A DNA stretch of 55,891 nt from an uncultured Oscillospiraceae bacterium (GTDB taxonomy: Bacteria; Bacillota; Clostridia; Oscillospirales; Acutalibacteraceae): assembly GCA_900545655.1 (NCBI GenBank), contig UQZY01000009.1, positions 1 to 55,891 on the forward strand, written 5' to 3'. The notes beneath the pieces are model-generated. The model was not told the origin of the DNA. It worked only from the letters and a program-made list of their open reading frames with translations, and ran no database searches. Positions within the stretch are counted from its first letter, which is position 1, and the number at the start of each line of letters is the position of its first letter. The position numbers and the translations under genes were made by a program. Shown here piece after piece: positions 49,803 to 55,891 of this stretch.

Positions 49803-50543
49803 TTAACCCTTCAGGAGCTTTACAACATCGGTAACATCCTCATAAAGAGCAAGCGTTGCGATACCGTCCATCTGCGTTTTGGTCTTGTTTATGAGGACTA
49901 TGTTATTTCCTCGGAAATAACGGATATATGACGCAGCCGGATATACGACGAGCGAGGTGCCGATGATTATAAGCGTTTCGGCATGTGAGATGGCATTTAC
50001 GGCGCCCTCTGTGACGTCATCGTAAAGAGGCTCCTCATAAAGCACGACATCCGGCTTTATGAGCCCGCCGCAGGCAGGACAGTGCGGCACACCCTTTGCG
50101 GAGGCTACAACATCCACTCCGTAATGTGCATGACACGCAAGGCAGGTGTTTCTTAAAACGCTTCCGTGTATCTCATAAACCTCCGTACTGCCTGCGGCAG
50201 TATGGAGCCCGTCTATGTTTTGCGTAACAATCGGCACATGCTTTCCCTGCCTTGCAAGCTCCGCAAAGTACATGTGTGCCGCATTCGACTTTGCCGTCGG
50301 GTACAGCATTTTCGACTTATAAAACTCATAAAACAAGTCTGTATGCTCCGCAAAGAAGCTGTGACTTATTATTTCCTCGGGTCGTATATTAAGTCCGCTG
50401 TCCTGATTGTAAAGCCCGTCCGCAGACCGAAAATCCGGTATACCCGACGGCACACTTATTCCGGCTCCGGTAAATACGCAGATATCTTTACTTTTATCTA
50501 TTATCTTCTTCAGTTCTTCAATTTTATCCAAATCCATAAGCAT
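49803..50543 (-). CDS. Sirtuin (NAD+-dependent protein deacylase)
   Basis: A 246-aa Sir2/CobB-type enzyme. NAD-binding GAGISVPSGIPDFRS, TQNIDGLHTAAGS and catalytic His in YEIHGSV are intact. A four-Cys zinc site is formed by CLACHAHYG and CPACGG. The helix-rich lid carries no extra domain. Its ATG overlaps the DUF362 stop (TGATG), so the two are translated together. It would remove acetyl or longer acyl groups from metabolic enzymes in the cytoplasm. Confidence 0.95.
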   Translation of the reverse strand: MLMDLDKIEELKKIIDKSKDICVFTGAGISVPSGIPDFRSADGLYNQDSGLNIRPEEIISHSFFAEHTDLFYEFYKSKMLYPTAKSNAAHMYFAELARQGKHVPIVTQNIDGLHTAAGSTEVYEIHGSVLRNTCLACHAHYGVDVVASAKGVPHCPACGGLIKPDVVLYEEPLYDDVTEGAVNAISHAETLIIIGTSLVVYPAASYIRYFRGNNIVLINKTKTQMDGIATLALYEDVTDVVKLLKG

Positions 50544-51430
50544 CAGCCTACATCTATAAGCTCATATTCTTTAGTACCGATACCTATCTCGGCAGCTGCG
50601 TCAACCGTATGGATGCCGTGCTTTTCTTCTATGCGCTCGATAAGATGATCCTTTCCGGGGTCGTCCGACGCATAAATAAGGTCAACACAGGCTTTGTCGA
50701 GCGCAACGGGGTCAAGCGAGGACAGAATACCGATATCCTTCATACAAGGATCCTCCGCCACGGCACAGCAGTCGCAATCCACGGAGAGGTTTGCGACAAC
50801 ATTTACAAATGCCATGTTTCCGCCGAACATATCCACAACACTCTTTGCCGCATCTGCCATTGCCTCGCAGAAGGTATCCTGCTCCGCAACCTTCTGCCAG
50901 AATTCGTTCTGATCAAGAGTCACTCCGCCGCTGTGAATATTCACCTTTCCGGCAGTGGACGCACATCCTATCGAAAGCTGCTTGAGCGCACCTCCGAAGC
51001 CTTTCATGGGATGACCCTTAAAATGAGAGAGGACAAGCATTGAGTCATAGTTCTTTATATGCTTTCCAACATAGTTTTTTGTCAAAACCTTTCCGTTTTC
51101 CACGGGCAGAATAAGGTCCGGACCCTCCGAGTCCATTATGTCTACCTTTTTGAAAGCCTCCGACCACCCGTGCTTTTTAAGAAGCTCCATGTGCTCGGGT
51201 GTGTGATTTCTTGACCCTTCATAAGCCGTGTTGCACTCAACAACAGTTCCGCCGACAATGTCTATACACGGCTTCATAAACTCGGGCTTTAAAAAGTTTT
51301 GATTTCCCTCTTCACCTGAATGAATCTTTACGGCAATATTTCCCTTGAGCTCTGTTGCAAGCATTAGAAACATCCTTGCCGCGTTTTCGGGCGAAACGGT
51401 TTTTGAAAAATAAACAATTGACTTATCCGT
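50543..51430 (-). CDS. DUF362 protein with an apparent ACG start
   Basis: A 295-aa protein of the DUF362 family, often found with iron-sulfur domains but here without CxxC ferredoxin motifs. Conserved features are VLSHFKGHPMKGFGGALKQLSIG and the dense Cys group VDCDCCAVAEDPC. The first in-frame ATG is 51373, yet the normal first strand (DKSIVYFSKTVSPENAARM) lies upstream in the same open frame with no ATG, GTG or TTG in it. AGAGGAGG at 51447-51440 points to ACG at 51430 as initiation codon. It is either a rare ACG start or a start-codon mutation, giving an N-terminally shortened product from 51373. Confidence 0.78.
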   Translation of the reverse strand, partial: TDKSIVYFSKTVSPENAARMFLMLATELKGNIAVKIHSGEEGNQNFLKPEFMKPCIDIVGGTVVECNTAYEGSRNHTPEHMELLKKHGWSEAFKKVDIMDSEGPDLILPVENGKVLTKNYVGKHIKNYDSMLVLSHFKGHPMKGFGGALKQLSIGCASTAGKVNIHSGGVTLDQNEFWQKVAEQDTFCEAMADAAKSVVDMFGGNMAFVNVVANLSVDCDCCAVAEDPCMKDIGILSSLDPVALDKACVDLIYASDDPGKDHLIERIEEKHGIHTVDAAAEIGIGTKEYELIDVG

Positions 51431-51488
51431 TTTAAAACGACCTCCTCTTTATCCTTATACCGAGAATAGCTTTAAGATAAAATCATTT

Positions 51489-52703
51489 TCAGTCCTCAAG
51501 TGACTGAAGCATCTTCAGATGATTCTTCCAATATCCGAGCCATTCCTTTTTATGCTTTCTCCTAAGGTAATATGTCGAGCCGCCCGTTGCGGACAAATGG
51601 TCCGCAATTATGTCGGGCATTACATGCCATATTCCCTTTGTTATTTTGTCCGCATCAGCGTAATTTACATGTGGCTCTCCGAACGGATAACGTGCAGATG
51701 CGATAGGTACCATTCCGTCACTTTCTCTCCACGTCTCGTCAAGCTGCACGCCACCTATCTTTTTGAGTGGGAAGAAGCCCATCAAAGCCGCAGATGCACA
51801 GAGAGGAAGACCCATGATAGGTGCAGGTACATAGAACTGCGGATGATTTTTCATCGGTCTTGTACCGTTACCGGCAATAGAAAAGAAATATGCATCCTTT
51901 GTTGTATGCTGAGTTTTATTCAGTTGCTCCGCCTGATCAACCCTGAACGCAAAGCCGAGAGTATCCTTGTATCTGAAGATGTTATATATGGCCTTCCACT
52001 GCTTTTTAGTGAGAAGAAAGCTCTTTTTCTCAGGCTTAAAGTGGAACGGGTCCTTCATAAGACCGAACTGTTCCATATTTATGTCATATACGTCTCCGTG
52101 ACCCCTGTTTGCAAGCACGGTTGTTGCAAGAAGAATTACAAAAACAGTTGCAGACAATGCACCCGGAGCCGCATGAACATCGGTTGCCCCGTTATGCGGA
52201 GAGGACAGAGTTGTAACCGACATGAGCCAGTCACCGTGTCCGCCCTCAAAAAGAGGCGAAACATCTCCCGGAGATGCGAGACGTTCCTCCTCACAGCCGT
52301 CTTCAAGAAGAGTCGCCAGCATACGAACTGTCTGACCGCCGAAGCTGTGACCGAGAATATGTATCTTCTTTATGACACCGTCCTTTATCGGCTTTCCCCA
52401 GCCTTCAAAAAGCGGTTTGTCATATGTTCTTCCGAAGCGTTCATGGTGGCATTTCTTTGAATGTGCCGCACCGTAATCAACAGTGCCGCCGACAAGCTGC
52501 GCATACAGCTCACAAGCCCTATCCCACGCACTGCTGAGAGGCCCTACAGACGGAGCATATGCCTCTATACCGTCCTTTCTCAGCTTCTTCACGTAGTTAC
52601 CGCAAACAAAGCCCCAGTACGGCATAAAATCATAAGTCTTTTGATCCTCTCCCCAGCCCATCATTCCGTGAACAAAGATAAAAGGATATTTGTTTTTGTA
52701 CAT
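51489..52703 (-). CDS. Triacylglycerol lipase-like alpha/beta hydrolase
   Basis: A 404-aa protein similar to the staphylococcal/Geobacillus lipase group. It has the N-terminal FIFVHGMMGWGED oxyanion strand, nucleophile elbow HILGHSFGGQTVRML and the TTLSSPHNG strand. The acid is probably in ESDGMVP and the His in WHVMPDIIADHL. Those families bind zinc, and HERFGRTYDKPLFEGWG falls in the right region. No signal peptide follows ATG 52703, which AGAGGAGAT supports, so it appears cytoplasmic. The frame continues to 52817 but overlaps the next gene. Confidence 0.88.
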   Translation of the reverse strand: MYKNKYPFIFVHGMMGWGEDQKTYDFMPYWGFVCGNYVKKLRKDGIEAYAPSVGPLSSAWDRACELYAQLVGGTVDYGAAHSKKCHHERFGRTYDKPLFEGWGKPIKDGVIKKIHILGHSFGGQTVRMLATLLEDGCEEERLASPGDVSPLFEGGHGDWLMSVTTLSSPHNGATDVHAAPGALSATVFVILLATTVLANRGHGDVYDINMEQFGLMKDPFHFKPEKKSFLLTKKQWKAIYNIFRYKDTLGFAFRVDQAEQLNKTQHTTKDAYFFSIAGNGTRPMKNHPQFYVPAPIMGLPLCASAALMGFFPLKKIGGVQLDETWRESDGMVPIASARYPFGEPHVNYADADKITKGIWHVMPDIIADHLSATGGSTYYLRRKHKKEWLGYWKNHLKMLQSLED

Positions 52704-52794
52704 GTTTATAAATCTCCTCTCCGAAAGATTATTTTTATCTGTTTTTCCGATCAAAAAGTATTTTACTATAAATCTTCTCACCGGACAAGATTTG

Positions 52795-53322
52795 TCATTC
52801 TTCAAGATATTTTTCAAGTAATACTAAATTTATTCCGGAAATACCGTTGAAATCTGTCGGAACGATTCCAACCTCGGTATATCCGTGCTTTTTGTACATG
52901 GCGCGAGCCACCTCGTTCTTTACATTCGTATCAAGTCTGAGTTCGAGGCAACCGTGTTCCAACGCATATTTTTCATAAAAATCGATAAAACTTCCTCCAT
53001 ATCCTCTGCCCGAACTTTTCGGAGAAATCACGAGAGTATGCAATACGCATACACAGTCAGCGGAAATGTCGTGCCTCCAGTCACCGTATACGTACGAATC
53101 CATCTGTATGCCGTTTATTATCCCCGCACCGTATATTTTTCCGTCATTTTCAAGTACAAATAAATCTTCGCGCTCCAATGCCTTCACTGCTGTATCTCTG
53201 ACAGGATATACGCTTCGTATCCATCCGATTTGCTGTTTGTTTTCTTCCTCAGCCGTGTGAATCTCATTATATATTTCTTCCACAGCGTCAATATCTTTTG
53301 CTGTGGCTTTTCTGATTACCAT
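52795..53322 (-). CDS. GNAT-family N-acetyltransferase
   Basis: A 175-aa acetyl-CoA-dependent transferase. The acetyl-CoA loop is in LVISPKSSGRGYGGSFIDFYEKYA, preceded by the beta-4 strand CVCVLHTLV and followed by the typical C-terminal MYKKHGYTEVGIVP. The substrate is not predictable. It lies 92 bp before the lipase gene and 40 bp after the glycerate kinase gene. Confidence 0.9.
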   Translation of the reverse strand: MVIRKATAKDIDAVEEIYNEIHTAEEENKQQIGWIRSVYPVRDTAVKALEREDLFVLENDGKIYGAGIINGIQMDSYVYGDWRHDISADCVCVLHTLVISPKSSGRGYGGSFIDFYEKYALEHGCLELRLDTNVKNEVARAMYKKHGYTEVGIVPTDFNGISGINLVLLEKYLEE

Positions 53323-53362
53323 TTCAGCACCGCCGCTTTCTCTTTTATTTTACCTCATCTTT

Positions 53363-54607
53363 TTAAACAGAACGATGTGATTTTATAAGCAGGACGGATA
53401 AATCATTAACATTTGTACCGGTAGGTCCCGTAATTATAAGTCCGTCTGTTTTTTGCAATGCATGATACGAATCATTCCTTGCGAGAACCTCCCCGATGGT
53501 CAGCCCTTTTTCTGTCAGTATCTTCTCGGTGAGTCCGTCTACAAAGCCTCCCGCGGCGTCTGTAGGACCGTCTGTTCCGTCAGAGCCGAATGAAAACAGG
53601 CATACATTGTCCATGCCGGATATCCCCCGCGCCGCAGAAAGTGCAAGCTCCTGATTTCTTCCGCCGAGTCCGTCTCCGATAGCCTTTACCACCGTTTCGC
53701 CACCCGCAATATATGCCAGATTTTTTCCGTCACGGTAGTGTGCCCTTGCTATCGCGGACATAAACTCGCCCGCATCCACGGCATTGCAGCTCAGCATATC
53801 CGTCAAAAAAATCGGTTGATAGCCCAGTTCTTCACAGGTATGCATTGCCGCCTTACACAGCTGGCTGACACTTCCCGTAACACGGGTCTCGACATTGTTG
53901 AGAACCTTCGGTGTTTCCTCGCAAAGAAGCTTTGCAGCCGCATCAGAAAGTCTGAGACCGAATTTTTTTACAACAGCCATTGCATCCTCGCAGGAAGAAC
54001 TGTCAGGATAAGCAGGACCCGAGGCAATCATATCCACGGGGTCGCCCAGCACATCCGAAAGAATAACCGAATAGACCTCAGCAGGTGCGCATATCCTCGC
54101 AAACCTTCCGCCCTTAACGGCAGAAAGACGTTTTCTGATGATGTTTATATCTACAATACCTGCACCGCTTGAGAGTAATTGTGAGGTGATATCCGCCATT
54201 TCACTTTCGGGAATCAGGGGCTTTTCAAAAAGAGCCGAGCCGCCACCCGAAATAAGAAAGAGCACTGAATCGCCTGTGCCCCACGTCTCAGCGGCTTTTA
54301 TGACCTCTTCTGTTGCGAGGTATGTGTTTTTGTCCGGAACCGGATGTCCTGCCTCATATATTTTTATGTTTCCGAGCCGTCCCTGTGCGTGTTCATACTT
54401 GGTTATGACAAAACCGTCCGTCACTCTGTCGCCCAACACGTCGTATGCGGCTTTGCACATTTGCCAGGCTGCCTTTCCTATAGCAACAATATGAATCGCA
54501 CCGTCCTCAAGATCAATCTCGTTCAGTGCCCTTTTTACGGCGGAATCAGGTGAAGCGGCTTTGATAGCTTCATCTATTATTTTTTCCGCATCTTTTCTCA
54601 AATTCAT
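53363..54607 (-). CDS. Glycerate 2-kinase (GckA/MOFRL type)
   Basis: A 414-aa type II glycerate kinase making 2-phosphoglycerate from D-glycerate and ATP. Features: IHIVAIGKAAWQMCKAA, SGGGSALFEKPLIP, NIIRKRLSAVKGGRFA, SVILSDVLGDPVDMIASGP and the C-terminal MOFRL domain (YIAGGETVVKAIGDGLGGRNQE, FSFGSDGTDGPTDAAGGFVD). Length is normal. No glycerate transporter or dehydrogenase is adjacent. Confidence 0.93.
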   Translation of the reverse strand: MNLRKDAEKIIDEAIKAASPDSAVKRALNEIDLEDGAIHIVAIGKAAWQMCKAAYDVLGDRVTDGFVITKYEHAQGRLGNIKIYEAGHPVPDKNTYLATEEVIKAAETWGTGDSVLFLISGGGSALFEKPLIPESEMADITSQLLSSGAGIVDINIIRKRLSAVKGGRFARICAPAEVYSVILSDVLGDPVDMIASGPAYPDSSSCEDAMAVVKKFGLRLSDAAAKLLCEETPKVLNNVETRVTGSVSQLCKAAMHTCEELGYQPIFLTDMLSCNAVDAGEFMSAIARAHYRDGKNLAYIAGGETVVKAIGDGLGGRNQELALSAARGISGMDNVCLFSFGSDGTDGPTDAAGGFVDGLTEKILTEKGLTIGEVLARNDSYHALQKTDGLIITGPTGTNVNDLSVLLIKSHRSV

Positions 54608-54622
54608 TTTCGGGGACCCCCT

Positions 54623-55369
54623 TCAATCACGAATACCCGCCAACGCCAAAAATTTTTTATCTGACTGAATACTCTGTGTCAAAAACCTGCCGTCTCTGAA
54701 AAGTGCGTATGTAGTAACGGGAGCGGGTACATTTTGTGCAGACTCTTTGTCCTTGATATGGATAACCTTTAGCGGAATATTGTATTCCGCCGCAACCTCC
54801 TGTATCCGCGGCACCCAATAACAGGTAAACGGACACTGATCAGTATAGTAAAGAACAAAGCCTTTTTCCGACACCTGCGGGTGCTTGGCACAAGCCTTAA
54901 ACCTCGGCAGTTCTTCGTTCTCCGTAAACGGAAGAACACAGAGATTGATTCCGCAGTCAGATACATCCGCAACCTTAAAGCCCTTATAATCAAGAAACTT
55001 TGGGTCAGCGAGGAACTCCCGTTTCCTTCCCTCGGCACACAGTATGCAAATTCCTTTTTTCCCGCTCGCCCTAGCATCTTTGATGCATGCATCCAAAAGG
55101 TCGGTAGAATAACCGTGTCCCTTCATAGAACCTGAAACCCACAGGCAGTTGATGTAAAGGTAACCGTCCGCATCAATGGGTACCCATGCATTTTCCGCCG
55201 GAATATACTCAATGAAACACTTGCCTCGTTCCTCACTGCGATAAAAAACAAGGCCCTCATCAAAACGCTGCTTAAGCCATTCCTTTTTAGCAAGGCTCTG
55301 CTTGCCGGACATGGCACAGCATATATGTTCCCTGTCGATATTTTCCCGGGTGATACGGATGTAGTTCAT
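54623..55369 (-). CDS. GNAT acetyltransferase with C-terminal YoaP domain
   Basis: A 248-aa two-domain protein. Residues 1-150 are GNAT-like (INCLWVSGSMKGHGYSTDLLDAC with the acetyl-CoA loop). Residues about 165-245 are a thioredoxin-like YoaP domain with QCPFTCYWVPRIQEVAAEYN, a C-x3-C pair at the redox position. Bacillus YoaP has the same layout; its substrate is unknown. It is the first gene of the minus-strand group ending at the sirtuin. Confidence 0.88.
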   Translation of the reverse strand: MNYIRITRENIDREHICCAMSGKQSLAKKEWLKQRFDEGLVFYRSEERGKCFIEYIPAENAWVPIDADGYLYINCLWVSGSMKGHGYSTDLLDACIKDARASGKKGICILCAEGRKREFLADPKFLDYKGFKVADVSDCGINLCVLPFTENEELPRFKACAKHPQVSEKGFVLYYTDQCPFTCYWVPRIQEVAAEYNIPLKVIHIKDKESAQNVPAPVTTYALFRDGRFLTQSIQSDKKFLALAGIRD

Positions 55370-55566
55370 AAACTGTCACCTTCCCTTGAGTCTCTCCGAA
55401 CTTCGTCGAAAAATAAAGCCGTATTATTTTATAAAAGTAAAATTCAAAAATAATTGTATTCAATATAATTGCATTTATCAAGCATATTTTCCCCGAACAG
55501 CAAATCTTTATTACTGGTAAAGCTTCGAGTAAAAAGGTGAGCAATTTATAACTGCCGTAAAACAAT

Positions 55567-55610
55567 AAATTTGCACTGTCGTAAAATACGACACTTACAG
55601 ATGCAAATTT
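55567..55610. repeat. Nested perfect inverted repeats in a gene-free region
   Basis: AAATTTGCA (55567-55575) pairs with TGCAAATTT (55602-55610). Inside lies TGTCGTA-AAA-TACGACA (55577-55593), also perfect. Together they can fold into a bulged 16-bp hairpin, followed on the plus strand by ATTTTTTATTAG. It could be a terminator, an operator, or a small mobile relic. The rest of 55370-55720 is AT-rich and shows no gene I can support. Confidence 0.5.
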
Positions 55611-55720
55611 AAATTGATTTTTTATTAGCAAAATATTAGCACATTTCAAAAACCAGACTATAAATAGGCTAGAAATTATACAAATTGCACAAAAAATTCA
55701 AAAAGTCTATAGAATAAGAA

Positions 55721-55761
55721 AAGCCCTGTGTTATGCGGAAAAGCCACGTAACACAAGGCTT
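55721..55761 (+). terminator. Plus-strand terminator without an upstream gene
   Basis: An 18-bp stem with few mismatches (AAGCCCTGTGTTATGCGG with 55744-55761) and a 5-nt loop, followed by six T residues ending at 55765. No plus-strand ORF precedes it in 55370-55720, so it may end a small RNA or act as an upstream insulator for the edge gene. Confidence 0.7.
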
Positions 55762-55793
55762 TTTTGGCATGCGTATATTTTTCTCTACACCCC

Positions 55794-55850
55794 TTGCAAA
55801 CCAGAAAAAAGCGCGGTATAATATGACCAGAAGAACCAAAACGGTCATAT
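55794..55850 (+). promoter_or_regulatory. Promoter and operator of the edge gene
   Basis: TTGCAA (55794-55799), a 17-bp spacer and TATAAT (55817-55822). ATATGACC (55821-55828) and GGTCATAT (55843-55850) form a perfect 8-bp inverted repeat spanning the predicted start near 55829, a likely repressor site. Confidence 0.75.
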
Positions 55851-55866
55851 TTCAGGGGGTGCGACC

Positions 55867-55891
55867 TTGGCTTTTACCGATTACGAGACTG
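55867..55891 (+). CDS. Start of a gene cut by the window edge
   Basis: TTG at 55867 follows GGGGGTG at six bases and opens MAFTDYET before the window ends. The strong promoter at 55794-55822 supports a real gene. Too little is visible to name it. Confidence 0.5.

Noticed and set aside
51519..52460. 313-aa plus-strand open frame
   Set aside because: It is antisense to the lipase gene, which has clear catalytic motifs; the plus-strand translation is Cys/Arg-rich without recognisable domains.
55287..55649. 120-aa minus-strand open frame upstream of the YoaP-type gene
   Set aside because: AT-rich, overlaps the start of the YoaP gene in another frame and crosses the nested palindrome; no ribosome site or recognisable motif.
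1..55891. tRNA, rRNA, insertion sequences and prophage genes
   Set aside because: No cloverleaf, rRNA consensus, transposase or phage structural motif was seen while reading both strands.

Overview
The window reads as a chromosomal segment of an anaerobic Firmicute of the class Clostridia. Grounds: AT-leaning composition; strong AGGAGG-type ribosome sites with frequent TTG and GTG starts; a T-box leader; ECF-transporter S components; a bacterial V-type ATPase with sodium-type rotor residues; the LL-diaminopimelate aminotransferase route; type III pantothenate kinase; an aldehyde:ferredoxin oxidoreductase (AOR) locus; and a DUF3793 gene. I do not assign a genus. No rRNA, tRNA, CRISPR array, transposase or prophage module was seen.

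Layout. (1) 144-9490, minus strand: a complete histidine operon, hisZG-hisD-hisC-hisB-hisH-hisA-hisF-hisI-hisE, followed by a membrane-anchored PHP phosphatase (probable histidinol-phosphatase) and a GntR regulator. The first gene is a HisZ-HisG fusion behind a near-consensus promoter with a palindrome at the start site. (2) 9499-11426: a truncated MocR-type regulator lacking its PLP lysine, divergent from an ECF S component (possible vitamin B6 uptake). (3) 11444-20257, minus: V-ATPase operon ntpH-I-K-E-C-F-A-B-D. (4) 20373-25489: long-form PRPP synthetase, a DUF3793 gene with twin palindromic operators, ligA, a DUF1292 protein, and a structured non-coding RNA resembling 6S RNA. (5) 25556-33262: tungsten-enzyme locus with two transporters, AOR, a six-cluster polyferredoxin, a ThiS/MoaD-like protein, a ThiF/MoeB-like enzyme and a divergent LysR regulator. 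(6) 33390-37463: orphan fumarase beta subunit, coiled-coil protein, lipase, then coaX, a PanT-like S component and GtrA. (7) 37529-41604, minus: four-gene zinc-ribbon/TPM/Tim44-like/SPFH operon related to Bacillus ydjGHI. (8) 41807-44277: transglutaminase-like protein, M20 peptidase and a helically phased AT/GC tract. (9) 44404-49740, minus: T-box-controlled tryptophan-type ABC transporter, then dapF and dapL. (10) 49803-55369, minus: sirtuin, DUF362 protein with an apparent ACG start, lipase, GNAT, glycerate kinase, YoaP-type acetyltransferase. A new plus-strand gene begins at the right edge.

Themes. Several loci pair uptake with use of a metabolite: S component with CoaX, S component with MocR, and transporters with the AOR. 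Energy coupling looks ferredoxin- and sodium-based. The most unusual items are the HisZ-HisG fusion, the AOR locus whose ubiquitin-like protein lacks the C-terminal Gly-Gly, the degenerate MocR, the ACG start, the phased repeat tract, and the structured elements at hisF-hisI and 25244-25437.
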